Shown piece after piece: positions 10,933 to 18,806 of a DNA stretch of 50,217 nucleotides. The DNA lies in NCBI GenBank assembly GCA_947457465.1, contig CANGWB010000013.1, positions 1 through 50,217 on the forward strand, given 5' to 3'. A program made the position numbers and the translations under genes. Source of the DNA: Chitinophagaceae bacterium. Lineage in GTDB: Bacteria > Bacteroidota > Bacteroidia > Chitinophagales > Chitinophagaceae. The first letter of the stretch is position 1, and each line of letters starts with the position of its first letter. A model generated the notes under the pieces. It did not search any database. It had not been told where the DNA came from and saw only the letters and a list, made by a program, of their open reading frames with translations.

Positions 10933-11832
10933 ATGACTTCCCGGAGGCTTCAAAAATTTTTTCGTTTCAACCGGTCTGAACGATGGGGACTGTTGTTTTT
11001 GATCAGTTTACTATTCGGTTTCTATGGTTTGGCCTCCTATTTTCCGAGCCGGCCCCTACCCCCTGCACCCGGCAATAAAATAGCTGAAAATAGTTTGAAT
11101 CCTACAAGGGCTGGGGGAAATGCTGCGAATATTCCATTGACGCTCAGTAGGTTCGACCCAAATCGAACCCATGCAGCGGACTGGATAGTGATGGGATTAC
11201 CGGCTCGAACTGCCCGCACCATTGAAAATTATCTATCCAAGGGTGGCAGATTTCGCAAAAAAGAGGATTTGAAAAAGATCTGGGGGTTACGGTTAACCGA
11301 CTATGAACGATTGGCCCCCTTTATTCAACTTGAAACCAGTCCTGCACACCAGGAATATCAACAAACCCGAAATAATCAGCTTCCTAAAACGGGTTCTAGT
11401 AATCCGTTCGGATCTAAGGCTGAGAAGAGGCCGATACTGGATCTCAACCGTTCCGACTCAGCAGCCTGGGAATCCTTGCCCGGAATCGGGCCGGGGTATG
11501 CCAGAAGGATTATCCGATACAGAGAACGACTGGGAGGATTTATCAGCCCTGATCAGGTCGGTGAAACGTATCAATTTCCCGATTCAGTTTTTCAACGAAT
11601 TCGTCCCTGGTTGAAGGATGATGCAGTGGGATCGGTGCATCAACTGGATCTGAATACCGTTTCGATCGATACGCTTGGCCGTCATCCGTATTGCGGATTT
11701 GCAAAAGCTCGTGTGATCGTTCGGTATAGGGAACAGCATGGATCGTTCAAATCTTTCGATGAGCTATTGAATATTCAGGTATTGGATAGTCAATGGATCG
11801 CTCGTATCCGGCCCTATTTGAACATAAAATAA
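10933..11832 (+). CDS. ComEA-like helix-hairpin-helix membrane protein
   Basis: 299 residues with a single N-terminal membrane segment (about residues 18-35, WGLLFLISLLFGFYGLASY), a Pro-rich linker, then three helix-hairpin-helix repeats of the ComEA type. The signatures are LPARTARTIENYLSKGG (near 75), ESLPGIGPGYARRIIRYRERLGGF (near 175) and FAKARVIVRYREQHGSFKSFDELL near the end. Such domains bind DNA without sequence specificity, and ComEA proteins act in DNA uptake at the envelope; uptake itself is not shown here. ATG at 10933 is preferred over TTG at 10927, which falls in the -7 box. The gene is convergent with rplL, divergent from rpoB, and separates the two. Confidence 0.75.
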   Translation: MTSRRLQKFFRFNRSERWGLLFLISLLFGFYGLASYFPSRPLPPAPGNKIAENSLNPTRAGGNAANIPLTLSRFDPNRTHAADWIVMGLPARTARTIENYLSKGGRFRKKEDLKKIWGLRLTDYERLAPFIQLETSPAHQEYQQTRNNQLPKTGSSNPFGSKAEKRPILDLNRSDSAAWESLPGIGPGYARRIIRYRERLGGFISPDQVGETYQFPDSVFQRIRPWLKDDAVGSVHQLDLNTVSIDTLGRHPYCGFAKARVIVRYREQHGSFKSFDELLNIQVLDSQWIARIRPYLNIK

Positions 11833-11857
11833 AAAAGCCCCGAACCAGTCGGGGCTT
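11831..11857 (-). terminator. Intrinsic terminator after rplL
   Basis: A 9-bp stem (11835-11843 with 11849-11857, loop ACCAG) is followed on the minus strand by a run of six T. It ends the rplKAJL transcript 22 bases after the rplL stop and overlaps the end of the convergent comEA-like gene. In the plus direction the T-run is poor, so it mainly serves the minus strand. Confidence 0.88.
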
Positions 11858-11878
11858 ATGCGTTGTGTGTAGGTCGAA

Positions 11879-12256
11879 TTAAGCGATCTCCACTTCAGCA
11901 CCAGCTTCTTTAAGCTTGGCTGCGATGTCTTCGGCTTCAGCTTTAGAAACACCTTCTTTAACGGGCTTGGGTGCACCGTCAACCAGGTCTTTCGCTTCTT
12001 TGAGTCCGAGTCCGGTCAGGTCTTTCACAACCTTCACGACGTTCAGTTTGGAAGCACCACCACTCTTCAGGATAACATTGAAGGCGGTCTTCTCTTCAGC
12101 AGCGGCACCGCCGCCACCATCTCCACCACCGGCCATCACAACTGCAGCAGCAGCTGGCTCGATGCCGTATTCGGATTTCATAAAATCTGCCAGTTCCTGG
12201 ACTTCTTTCACGGTAAGGCCAACCAGGCTTTCCGCAAGGGCTTTGATGTCTGCCAT
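11879..12256 (-). CDS. rplL: 50S ribosomal protein L7/L12
   Basis: A 125-residue stalk protein that recruits translation GTPases to the ribosome. It has the usual three parts: an N-terminal dimerisation helix region ([20 protein letters not shown]), an Ala/Gly-rich hinge (about residues 35-55), and the globular C-terminal domain with [20 protein letters not shown] and the ending AGAEVEIA. It follows rplJ after a 123-base spacer and is the last gene before a terminator. The usual rpoB does not follow on the same strand. Confidence 0.97.
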   Translation of the reverse strand: MADIKALAESLVGLTVKEVQELADFMKSEYGIEPAAAAVVMAGGGDGGGGAAAEEKTAFNVILKSGGASKLNVVKVVKDLTGLGLKEAKDLVDGAPKPVKEGVSKAEAEDIAAKLKEAGAEVEIA

Positions 12257-12379
12257 TGTTTTTTCATTTTTACCGTCTTCACAGCTTACGCTCCGACGGC
12301 GGTTTTAAAAAAATTGTTTCGCCGGTTTTTTAAGCTCATCCGACACATGAGCGATTTATTTGGAATGAACCAAATCGTT

Positions 12380-12895
12380 TTATTCGGCCGCAGCGGTTGC
12401 TCCCTGCTTCTCGTGGTGATGCAACAAGGCAGCGAGTACGCGTTTGGCCGGTGACTGCAACAGACCGATCACCTCTCCGATCAACTCGTTCTTCGTCTTG
12501 ATCTTCGTGAGGGCGCTGAGGCTATTATCTCCAGAGTATACATCGCCATTGATGAAAGCAGCCTTCAACACGGGCTTGTCACCGTTAGTCTCTTTTCTGA
12601 AAGAGCTAAGGATCATAGCAGGCTCCTTGGGATTCTCGGAGAACATCAGGGCGGTCACCTGATGCAGTGAATCATACATACCGGCATAGCGGTCATTATC
12701 CAGCGACTCCAGCGCCTTCTTGATGAGGGTATTCTTAGCCACCTTCATCTCGACGTTCTTGTTGAAGCAAGCACGACGCAGTTTGCCGATCTGCTCTACT
12801 GTGAGTGACTCGGTATCGGTCACATAAAAGTTATTGTATTGAGAGAACTTGCCTTTCAACAGTTCTATCACTTCGTTTTTTTGTTCTTTAGTCAT
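12380..12895 (-). CDS. rplJ: 50S ribosomal protein L10
   Basis: 171 residues. L10 anchors the L7/L12 dimers at the stalk base of the large subunit. The N-terminal half carries the conserved rRNA-binding region (VEQIGKLRRACFNKNVEMKVAKNTL, about residues 29-53, quoted here as one stretch only by position 39-53: CFNKNVEMKVAKNTL). The C-terminal helix that binds L7/L12 (about 140-165) includes LQSPAKRVLAALLHHHEKQ. It lies 29 bases after rplA. The 123-base spacer to rplL may let the two be made at different levels; no clear terminator is seen in it. Confidence 0.95.
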   Translation of the reverse strand: MTKEQKNEVIELLKGKFSQYNNFYVTDTESLTVEQIGKLRRACFNKNVEMKVAKNTLIKKALESLDNDRYAGMYDSLHQVTALMFSENPKEPAMILSSFRKETNGDKPVLKAAFINGDVYSGDNSLSALTKIKTKNELIGEVIGLLQSPAKRVLAALLHHHEKQGATAAAE

Positions 12896-12924
12896 GACGT
12901 TTAGTTGAATCGTCTTTTAGGCGA

Positions 12925-13620
12925 TTAGTGAACAAATGCTTTGGTGTCAATGGCAATGCCGGGGCTCATGGAACTGGCCATGCTGATTCCTCTCAAGTAG
13001 GTTCCTTTAGAGGAAGAAGGCTTAGCCTTCATGATGGCGTTGAGAAGCTCCTGGCTGTTCTGCTCGATCTTCTCTGGGGAGAAGCTAACGCGACCGATGG
13101 ACGCGTGAACGATACCGACTTTATCGACCTTGAAGGCGATCTTACCACCTTTTACATCATTGACGGCACCTGCTACATCATTGGTAACAGTACCGGTTTT
13201 GGGATTGGGCATGAGGTTACGTGGACCGAGCACTTTACCGAGCTTACCGATCTTAGGCATGACGGCGGGCGTAGCGATGATCACATCGATATCTACCCAG
13301 CCACCTTCGATCTTGGTTACGAACTCATCCAGTCCGACGTGATCGGCTCCGGCAGCTTTTGCTTCGGATTCTTTATCGGGTGTGCAGAGCACGAGCACGC
13401 GCTTGGTCTTACCGGTTCCGTGTGGAAGGGTTACCGTTCCGCGAATTGCCTGATCTGCTTTTTTTGGATCCACACCCAAACGGATGTGCAGGTCTACTGA
13501 AGCATCGAATTTGCAGGTGGTCACTTGCTTGACCAATGCAGATGCTTCCTTGAGAGAATATGCTTTGTTGGCGTCCACTTTCGTGTCGGCCTGTTTGCGT
13601 TTTTTGCTGATGAATGCCAT
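12925..13620 (-). CDS. rplA: 50S ribosomal protein L1
   Basis: 231 residues, the standard length. L1 forms the mobile stalk that guides release of deacylated tRNA from the E site and in many bacteria represses its own operon. The conserved signature [20 protein letters not shown] (near residues 115-135) is followed by [10 protein letters not shown]-type sequence (here [15 protein letters not shown]). The N-terminus is basic ([10 protein letters not shown]). It lies 44 bases after rplK and 29 before rplJ, one operon. Confidence 0.97.
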   Translation of the reverse strand: MAFISKKRKQADTKVDANKAYSLKEASALVKQVTTCKFDASVDLHIRLGVDPKKADQAIRGTVTLPHGTGKTKRVLVLCTPDKESEAKAAGADHVGLDEFVTKIEGGWVDIDVIIATPAVMPKIGKLGKVLGPRNLMPNPKTGTVTNDVAGAVNDVKGGKIAFKVDKVGIVHASIGRVSFSPEKIEQNSQELLNAIMKAKPSSSKGTYLRGISMASSMSPGIAIDTKAFVH

Positions 13621-13664
13621 GTTGATTCGTTTTGATCACCGGCCTAAACCGGATCGGTCATCGA

Positions 13665-14108
13665 TTAATTTTCCCAGGGAGCTTTTCCTTCTACGTTGAG
13701 GCCCATGCTGCGTGCTGTACCGGCAACCATTTTCATGGCACTTTCCATAGTGAAGCAGTTCAGGTCGGGCATCTTGTCCTCCGCGATCAGCTTGATCTGG
13801 TCCCAGGAAACTTTGCCGACTTTGGCGCGGTTGCTTTCCTTGGACCCTTTCTGGATCTTGGCCGCTTCCATCAGCTGAACAGCTGCGGGCGGGGTTTTGA
13901 TGATGAAATCAAAACTCTTGTCGGTGTAAACTGTGATAAGGACGGGAAGTACTTTCCCTTGCTTGTCCTGGGTCCTGGCATTGAATTGCTTACAGAATTC
14001 CATGATGTTGATACCCTTGGAACCCAGTGCAGGACCGATGGGCGGAGCCGGATTGGCCTGGCCGCCTTTGCATTGCAGCTTTACAAAGCCGCTGATTTCT
14101 TTTGCCAT
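13665..14108 (-). CDS. rplK: 50S ribosomal protein L11
   Basis: 147 residues. L11 binds the GTPase-associated centre of 23S rRNA. The N-terminal domain has [20 protein letters not shown] with its paired prolines, and the C-terminal domain contains the rRNA-binding [20 protein letters not shown] region. First gene of the rplKAJL unit: it has its own promoter about 110 bases upstream, and nusG before it ends in a terminator. Confidence 0.97.
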   Translation of the reverse strand: MAKEISGFVKLQCKGGQANPAPPIGPALGSKGINIMEFCKQFNARTQDKQGKVLPVLITVYTDKSFDFIIKTPPAAVQLMEAAKIQKGSKESNRAKVGKVSWDQIKLIAEDKMPDLNCFTMESAMKMVAGTARSMGLNVEGKAPWEN

Positions 14109-14218
14109 CTTTTTTGATTTATTGGTTCAAACGACCTTTCATCCACCGAGGCGAACTACCGGATCTTCCAAATTCCTCAAGACCGCCGGAGCGGTTGTTA
14201 AAGAACAAATTGGGGGTG

Positions 14219-14249
14219 CAAAGATAGATGGCCAGGGCGACTCGTCAAA
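14219..14249 (-). promoter_or_regulatory. Promoter for rplKAJL
   Basis: On the minus strand TTTG (complement of 14246-14249) and TATCTTTG (complement of 14219-14226) are spaced by 19 bases, a textbook Bacteroidota -33/-7 pair. Transcription would start near 14214, leaving a leader of about 105 bases before rplK. Confidence 0.85.
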
Positions 14250-14275
14250 GGAAATCAGTCTTTTTTTATAGGGGA

Positions 14276-14307
14276 AGAAAAAAAGCCCGTTTCGCTGGGA
14301 AACGGGC
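14276..14307 (-). terminator. Intrinsic terminator after nusG
   Basis: A 9-bp stem (14285-14293 with 14299-14307, loop GCTGG) runs on the minus strand into a T-rich tail (complement of 14278-14284). It lies 30 bases after the nusG stop and just ahead of the rplK promoter, so it separates the tuf-secE-nusG unit from rplKAJL. Confidence 0.9.
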
Positions 14308-14337
14308 CTGCAGTATGTTGAGATACAAGACGTAAGA

Positions 14338-14925
14338 TCAGCTGATCTTTTCGACCTGCATATAACTCAGTTCCACCGGTGTGGCACGGCCGAAGATCTT
14401 GACCGTTACTTTGAGTTTCTTTTTCTCGTCATTTACTTCTTCGATCACACCATTGAAATCGTTGAAAGGTCCTTCAATGATCTTGATGGTCTCTCCTACG
14501 ATGTAAGGCTCGATCATGCTCACTCCACCAGCTTCGGCCATCTCATCCATTTTGCCGAGCATCTTATTCACTTCAGCTTTGCGCAGCGCGATGGGATCAT
14601 CCTTGCCTAAGAAATGAATAACGTTGGTCGTGTTCTTGATCAAGTCACGAAGGTCATCACTAAGCTTACCGGACGAGATTTCGATCATCACATAACCAGG
14701 ATAGTAATTGCGCTCCCGCACAACTTTCTTACCACTGGCAACTTTATAAACTTTTTCAACAGGAAGAAAAACCTGCTTCACCGCTTCACTCCAACCACTG
14801 CGGGCGATCTCCTTATCCAAGTATTCCTTGACCTTCTTCTCCTTTCCACTGATCACACGAAGTACATACCATTTGGTATTGGCTTCAGCAGAGGCGATCG
14901 GTTCGGTTTGTACGGTGTTGTCCAT
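14338..14925 (-). CDS. nusG: Transcription termination/antitermination factor NusG
   Basis: 195 residues. NusG binds RNA polymerase with its N-terminal domain and Rho or ribosomal S10 with its C-terminal KOW domain. The N-terminal domain shows [19 protein letters not shown] and [12 protein letters not shown]. The KOW motif near residue 145 reads [16 protein letters not shown], and the end [17 protein letters not shown] is typical. The start codon shares one base with the secE stop (TAATG), which indicates translational coupling. It is followed by a terminator. Confidence 0.97.
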   Translation of the reverse strand: MDNTVQTEPIASAEANTKWYVLRVISGKEKKVKEYLDKEIARSGWSEAVKQVFLPVEKVYKVASGKKVVRERNYYPGYVMIEISSGKLSDDLRDLIKNTTNVIHFLGKDDPIALRKAEVNKMLGKMDEMAEAGGVSMIEPYIVGETIKIIEGPFNDFNGVIEEVNDEKKKLKVTVKIFGRATPVELSYMQVEKIS

Positions 14926-15119
14926 TAGAACAATTGTTTATAGATGAACTTGAATCCGTTTCCGATACCGGAATCCATCAGCAATACAACGAAGGTGATG
15001 ACCAGCGTAGCCGCCAGCACGATCATGGTGGATTGCTGCAGTTGTGTCCAGGTGGGCCAGCTTACTTTTTCCGTCAGTTCGCGGATGCTCTCCTGAAAAT
15101 GGTTCGTGATCTTTTTCAT
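14925..15119 (-). CDS. secE: Preprotein translocase subunit SecE
   Basis: 64 residues, the short single-span form. SecE stabilises the SecY channel in the inner membrane. The amphipathic helix carries the conserved ELTEKVSWPTWTQLQQST region (about residues 15-31), followed by one membrane span (about 33-50, MIVLAATLVITFVVLLMD). It lies between tRNA-Trp (13 bases upstream) and nusG (1-base overlap), the normal place. Confidence 0.95.
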   Translation of the reverse strand: MKKITNHFQESIRELTEKVSWPTWTQLQQSTMIVLAATLVITFVVLLMDSGIGNGFKFIYKQLF

Positions 15120-15132
15120 GTTTTTCGTTTCG

Positions 15133-15203
15133 CACGGGCAGAGAGATTCGAACTCCCATCAACGGTTTTGGAGACCGCTATTCTGCCATTGAACTATGCC
15201 CGT
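15133..15203 (-). tRNA. trpT: tRNA-Trp (CCA)
   Basis: A full cloverleaf on the minus strand. The 7-bp acceptor pairs ACGGGCA with TGCCCGT, discriminator G. The anticodon loop CTCCAAA gives anticodon CCA, and the T-loop reads TTCGAAT. The 3' CCA is not encoded. It sits between tuf and secE, a common bacterial arrangement. Confidence 0.95.
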
Positions 15204-15224
15204 TCAGGTTCAGTTTTATGAACA

Positions 15225-15258
15225 ACAAAGTACCTGGGTATGACCCCAAGTACTTTGT
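15225..15258 (-). repeat. Inverted repeat between tuf and tRNA-Trp
   Basis: 15225-15233 pairs with 15250-15258 (9 bp), then after one mismatch 15235-15238 pairs with 15245-15248 (4 bp), leaving a 6-base loop. No T-run follows on either strand, so it is not a standard terminator. It may be an mRNA 3'-end or tRNA-processing hairpin. Confidence 0.65.
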
Positions 15259-15305
15259 ATGTTATTGATTTGCAAGCTTTTGCGTTCGGAATTTCCGAAA
15301 CAAGC

Positions 15306-16493
15306 TTACTTGATGATCTCAGTCACCTGTCCTGCACCTACGGTACGGCCACCTTCGCGGATCGCGAATTTCAGACCTTTTTCCATAGCGATCGGCTGGA
15401 TCAGTTTTACGGTCATCTGGGTGTTATCACCAGGCATGATCATTTCTGTTCCGGCTGCCAGTTCTACCTCTCCGGTCACGTCTGTGGTACGGAAGTAGAA
15501 TTGAGGACGGTATTTATTGAAGAATGGCGTGTGACGTCCACCCTCTTCTTTGCTCAGTACGTACACCTCAGCTTTGAACTCGGTGTGCGGAGTGATCGAA
15601 CCGGGTTTTACGATAACCATACCGCGGCGGATCTGGGTTTTCTCGATACCGCGCAACAGCAGACCGGCGTTGTCTCCAGCTTCTCCCTCATCGAGGAGCT
15701 TGCGGAACATTTCAACACCAGTTACAGTTGAAGTCAACGGAGCATCGATGAGACCTACGATCTCAACACCTTCACCAACTTTGATACGTCCGCGCTCGAT
15801 ACGACCGGTAGCAACCGTACCACGACCAGTGATCGAGAATACGTCTTCTACAGACATCAAGAACGGTTGATCAACAGGACGGGGAGGCAGTGGGATGTAG
15901 CTGTCAACAGCCGCCATCAGCTCTTCTACTTGCTTCACGCCATCAGCATCTCCTTCGAGCGCCTTGATAGCAGAACCTTTGATGATCGGTGTGTTCGCAC
16001 CATCAAATCCGTAGAAGGTCAGCAGGTCGCGGATCTCCATTTCAACCAGGTCAAGCAACTCAGGGTCGTCAACCAGGTCAACTTTATTCATGAATACAAC
16101 GATCTTAGGTACACCTACCTGACGAGCCAGGAGGATGTGCTCCTTCGTTTGAGGCATCGGACCATCGGTCGCAGCTACAACCAGGATAGCGCCGTCCATT
16201 TGGGCAGCACCCGTGATCATATTCTTTACATAGTCAGCGTGACCGGGGCAATCCACATGTGCGTAGTGACGGTTATCCGTCTGATACTCCACGTGAGCGG
16301 TGTTGATGGTGATACCGCGCTCTTTTTCTTCCGGAGCCGCATCGATCTCATCGTATTTCTTTGCTTGCGCAAAACCCTTGCTTGCTAGGATCGTGGTGAT
16401 CGCAGCCGTCAGGGTAGTTTTTCCGTGGTCAATGTGGCCGATGGTACCTACGTTGACGTGGGGTTTGTCCCGCTTAAAGGTCTCTTTTGACAT
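15306..16493 (-). CDS. tuf: Elongation factor Tu
   Basis: 395 residues. EF-Tu delivers aminoacyl-tRNA to the ribosome as a GTP complex. G1 is GHIDHGKT (residues 19-26), the effector region is [15 protein letters not shown]3 is DCPGHADY, G4 is NKVDL and G5 is GSAIKAL. The beta-barrel domains II and III follow, ending in [13 protein letters not shown]. Four tRNA genes lie directly upstream on the same strand and tRNA-Trp downstream. The promoter is ahead of the tRNAs, so tuf is probably expressed as part of a tRNA-tuf-secE-nusG transcript. Confidence 0.98.
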   Translation of the reverse strand: MSKETFKRDKPHVNVGTIGHIDHGKTTLTAAITTILASKGFAQAKKYDEIDAAPEEKERGITINTAHVEYQTDNRHYAHVDCPGHADYVKNMITGAAQMDGAILVVAATDGPMPQTKEHILLARQVGVPKIVVFMNKVDLVDDPELLDLVEMEIRDLLTFYGFDGANTPIIKGSAIKALEGDADGVKQVEELMAAVDSYIPLPPRPVDQPFLMSVEDVFSITGRGTVATGRIERGRIKVGEGVEIVGLIDAPLTSTVTGVEMFRKLLDEGEAGDNAGLLLRGIEKTQIRRGMVIVKPGSITPHTEFKAEVYVLSKEEGGRHTPFFNKYRPQFYFRTTDVTGEVELAAGTEMIMPGDNTQMTVKLIQPIAMEKGLKFAIREGGRTVGAGQVTEIIK

Positions 16494-16539
16494 TGTTATC
16501 GGTTTTTGGGTGTTTTATGTTTGTTTATAATTCTTGTTT

Positions 16540-16614
<75 letters not shown>

Positions 16615-16672
16615 TTTTGGTGTCCGGCGCATCAGGTATCAAGCCATGGCTCAATCACCGAATCAGACTCCT

Positions 16673-16748
16673 TGGAGCGGGAGACCGGGCTCGAACCGGC
16701 CACCTGAAGCTTGGAAGGCTACCGCTCTACCAAATGAGCTACTCCCGC
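16673..16748 (-). tRNA. tRNA-Gly (TCC)
   Basis: Cloverleaf on the minus strand: acceptor GCGGGAG with CTCCCGC, anticodon loop CTTCCAA giving TCC, T-loop TTCGAGC. The discriminator T is followed by an encoded CCA (complement of 16673-16675). Confidence 0.95.
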
Positions 16749-16792
16749 TGATATTCTTTCTTGTTCTGGCCGTTCGGAACGCGGATAGTGTG

Positions 16793-16875
16793 TGGGCAAG
16801 GATGGATTCGAACCACCGAACTCCGAAGAGGACAGATTTACAGTCTGTTGCCGTTGGCCACTTGGCTACTTACCC
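16793..16875 (-). tRNA. tRNA-Tyr (GTA)
   Basis: Type II tRNA with a long variable arm. Acceptor GGGTAAG pairs with CTTGCCC (one G-U), the anticodon loop CTGTAAA gives GTA, and the T-loop is TTCGAAT. The 3' CCA is not fully encoded. Only 4 bases separate it from the upstream tRNA-Thr. Confidence 0.95.
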
Positions 16876-16879
16876 GCTG

Positions 16880-16952
16880 AGCCACCTGCCAGAATCGAAC
16901 TGGCGACCTACTGATTACAAATCAGTTGCTCTACCAGCTGAGCTAAGGTGGC
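16880..16952 (-). tRNA. tRNA-Thr (TGT)
   Basis: First tRNA of the cluster. Acceptor GCCACCT pairs with AGGTGGC, the anticodon loop TTTGTAA gives TGT, and the T-loop is TTCGATT. The 3' CCA is not encoded. The cluster promoter lies about 100 bases upstream. Confidence 0.95.
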
Positions 16953-17053
16953 AATATCCTAACAACCGGTGCTGGATCCTCCGGTGTGTCCATTCCATCG
17001 CGACTTGGAACGGCCTTAATATCAATAAAGAACTACCCCCATTTTTGGGAAGG

Positions 17054-17080
17054 CAAAGGTAGGGGAAATTGGTTTTCAGA
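17054..17080 (-). promoter_or_regulatory. Promoter for the tRNA-tuf-secE-nusG unit
   Basis: On the minus strand TACCTTTG (complement of 17054-17061) is a perfect -7 box; the -33 element is weak (TCTG at 17077-17080). The core with its flanks (17052-17064) is identical to the rpoBC promoter. The predicted leader is about 97 bases to the first tRNA. Confidence 0.65.
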
Positions 17081-17145
17081 AAAATTTTGTGCGGAGGATT
17101 TTTCCACGGCAACGAACGAGGGTTCAATCGGTTACCCGATCTCCC

Positions 17146-17445
17146 TCAGGCCGACTGTTTTTCTTTCTGTTTTTTCACCAGATTGACCATGGAATCGAGG
17201 GCGGTATCGAAGGATTCTTCAAAAGACTTGCTGACGGATTTCACGAAGAGGTCTCGTCCGGGTACATGTACTCGGATCTCGGCTACTTTGTCTTTGATGT
17301 GATGCACGATGTTGTCGAGTTTCAGGAATACGGTGACCTGAATGATCCGGTCGTGTTGTTGTTCTAGTTTTTCCAGTTTACGATCGATGTGTTCAATGAG
17401 TTTTTTGTCGGCGTGAAAATGCACGGATTGAATAGATCGGTTCAT
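17146..17445 (-). CDS. hpf: Ribosome hibernation-promoting factor / RaiA family
   Basis: 99 residues, the short form without the dimerising C-terminal tail. Family members bind the 30S decoding region and silence ribosomes in stationary phase. The beta-alpha-beta-beta-beta-alpha fold can be followed: SVHFHADKKLIEHIDRKLEKL, then IQVTVFLKLDN, EIRVHVPGRDLFVKSVSKSFE and a final helix DTALDSMVNLVKKQKEK. It lies between the Xer recombinase and the tRNA-tuf cluster on the same strand, a frequent order in Bacteroidota. Confidence 0.88.
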   Translation of the reverse strand: MNRSIQSVHFHADKKLIEHIDRKLEKLEQQHDRIIQVTVFLKLDNIVHHIKDKVAEIRVHVPGRDLFVKSVSKSFEESFDTALDSMVNLVKKQKEKQSA

Positions 17446-17529
17446 ACAAAAGGTTTTTCAGGTTTGGATAGAATGATTCGAGTTCACATCCAATTTACAA
17501 CGATAAAATGCCACTTCCAAGTATGACGG

Positions 17530-18435
17530 TCAGGATTTTGGGTGTGCTTTTCGATGAATTTCCTGGAGCTTCCCAATTGTATTGTGTGTATAGACTTGCG
17601 TGGCGGCCAGGCTGCTATGACCCAGCAGCTCCTTGACAGCATTCAAATCGGCCCCCTGGTTCATCAGGTGGGTGGCGAAGGTGTGTCGGAGCACGTGGGG
17701 ACTTTTCTTATCCAGCGTAGTGGCTCCGCCCAGGTATTTGTTGACCAGGTTCCAAACGTATTTAGGATACAGCGGTTTGCCTTTATCGGTGACTAAAACC
17801 GTCCCCTGTGCGTCTCCGAATTTTTCCCTCTTGATCTGTTGGTATTGCTGTAGGACCGTTTGCAGGTGGGGGCTGATCGGCAGTACCCGTTCTTTATTGC
17901 CTTTACCGAGAACTTTCAGCGAAGCGCGTCCGATATCGATCTGTTCATGTTTGAGTCCGATCAACTCACTGAGTCGGATGCCGGTGGAATAAAGCAGGGT
18001 AAGGATCGTTTGTGCATTGAGTGATTCCCAGCTATCTGACCCGGCCTGTAGTCCTTTGAGAAGCTGCAATGCTTCCTCCTCCTTGATAAAAACTGGCAGG
18101 CGTTTCGATGTCTTTGGAGAGGTTATGGTAGACATCGGACTGGTGGAGAGATTGCCTTGGCGGACCAGGTACTTGAAAAAGGACTTGAAGGTGGAGATTT
18201 TTCGGTTGAGGGATCGGGGACTGAGTCCGTTTGCCTTCCCATCAGCCAGCCAGCTTCTGATCATGGCAGCCGAAAGCGCAGCAGGGTCCCCTACCCCATA
18301 GGCGGATCGGAAATAATCGAAGCCTTGCTGCAGATCGGTGGAATACGCCAGGATCGTATGCGCGGAAAAACGCTTCTGAAACTTTAGGTATTCCAAAAAC
18401 GACTGATAAGGGACAATCGAGTGCTGATCAGGCAT
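17530..18435 (-). CDS. xerC: Tyrosine recombinase XerC/XerD family
   Basis: 301 residues, the usual Xer length. Xer proteins resolve chromosome dimers at dif. The N-terminal SAM-like core-binding domain covers about residues 5-95. The catalytic set is complete: R154 (STGIRLSEL), K178 (GKGNKER), H247 and R250 (HVLRHTFATHL), H273 (LGHSS) and the nucleophile Y282 (TQVYTH). ATG at 18435 is preferred over GTG at 18441, which overlaps a TAACTTG sequence resembling a -7 box. Whether it is the XerC or XerD partner, or the single recombinase, cannot be settled from sequence alone. Confidence 0.85.
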   Translation of the reverse strand: MPDQHSIVPYQSFLEYLKFQKRFSAHTILAYSTDLQQGFDYFRSAYGVGDPAALSAAMIRSWLADGKANGLSPRSLNRKISTFKSFFKYLVRQGNLSTSPMSTITSPKTSKRLPVFIKEEEALQLLKGLQAGSDSWESLNAQTILTLLYSTGIRLSELIGLKHEQIDIGRASLKVLGKGNKERVLPISPHLQTVLQQYQQIKREKFGDAQGTVLVTDKGKPLYPKYVWNLVNKYLGGATTLDKKSPHVLRHTFATHLMNQGADLNAVKELLGHSSLAATQVYTHNTIGKLQEIHRKAHPKS

Positions 18436-18455
18436 GGTCACAAGTTAGGCAGAAA

Positions 18456-18482
18456 ATAAAAAAGCCACCAGAAGGTGGCTTT
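18456..18482 (-). terminator. Intrinsic terminator after rpsU
   Basis: A 9-bp stem (18461-18469 with 18474-18482) whose minus-strand loop is TTCT is followed by a T-rich tail. It lies 28 bases after the rpsU stop and 20 bases before the recombinase start, so rpsU is probably a single-gene transcript with some read-through. Confidence 0.85.
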
Positions 18483-18509
18483 TGAAAATAATCTATTGAT
18501 AATCAGATG

Positions 18510-18707
18510 TTATACATCGATTTTTCCACTAGCGATTTGCTGCTTGTAAACGGCTTTTAAAACCTCGCCCCGGCGTTTGACGGATGGCTTGGTAAAGCTC
18601 TGGCGCTCACGAAGTTGGATAAGAGTTTTGGACTTCTCGAACTTCTTTTTGTACTTTTTCAGCGCCTTGTCGATGTTTTCGCAGTCTTTTGAGTCGATGA
18701 TTAGCAT
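18510..18707 (-). CDS. rpsU: 30S ribosomal protein S21
   Basis: 65 residues starting MLIIDSKDCENIDKALKKY and continuing with the basic KKFEKSKTL and LRERQSFTKPSVKRR segments. bS21 binds near the platform and the 16S 3' end. ATG at 18705-18707 is chosen over an extended frame to 18755 because a perfect Shine-Dalgarno (AAGGAGG) sits 6 bases before it, and the extension has no family match. A strong Shine-Dalgarno is exceptional here; in Bacteroidota bS21 helps to bury the anti-Shine-Dalgarno, so the site suggests self-regulation. A terminator follows. Confidence 0.95.
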   Translation of the reverse strand: MLIIDSKDCENIDKALKKYKKKFEKSKTLIQLRERQSFTKPSVKRRGEVLKAVYKQQIASGKIDV

Positions 18708-18713
18708 GGTATA

Positions 18714-18720
18714 CCTCCTT
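18714..18720 (-). promoter_or_regulatory. Strong Shine-Dalgarno site of rpsU
   Basis: On the minus strand AAGGAGG is followed by TATACC and then ATG (18705-18707). It fully matches the 16S anti-Shine-Dalgarno at the best spacing. I saw no comparable site at the other starts I examined. Confidence 0.9.
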
Positions 18721-18729
18721 TTGGGAGGG

Positions 18730-18756
18730 CGAAGATAAGGGGAAATCCAAATCAAA
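18730..18756 (-). promoter_or_regulatory. Probable promoter for rpsU
   Basis: TATCTTCG (complement of 18730-18737) is one base off the -7 consensus; TTTG (complement of 18753-18756) lies 15 bases upstream, shorter than usual. The start of transcription would be near 18725, just ahead of the Shine-Dalgarno. Confidence 0.4.
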
Positions 18757-18806
18757 CGGCACCAAGTATGAAATTAAACTATCGTGCGCAGTTGATAAAT
18801 ATCAAA

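Noticed and set aside
12257-12379. Attenuator in the rplJ-rplL spacer
   Set aside because: Only a five-pair stem with a long A/T loop could be drawn, which is too weak to call.
18708-18755. Longer start for rpsU
   Set aside because: The extension would include the Shine-Dalgarno and promoter as coding sequence and has no family match.
18792-18805. Short inverted repeat (TTGAT/ATCAA) at the end of hscA as a terminator
   Set aside because: The stem is only five AT-rich pairs and no T-run follows.
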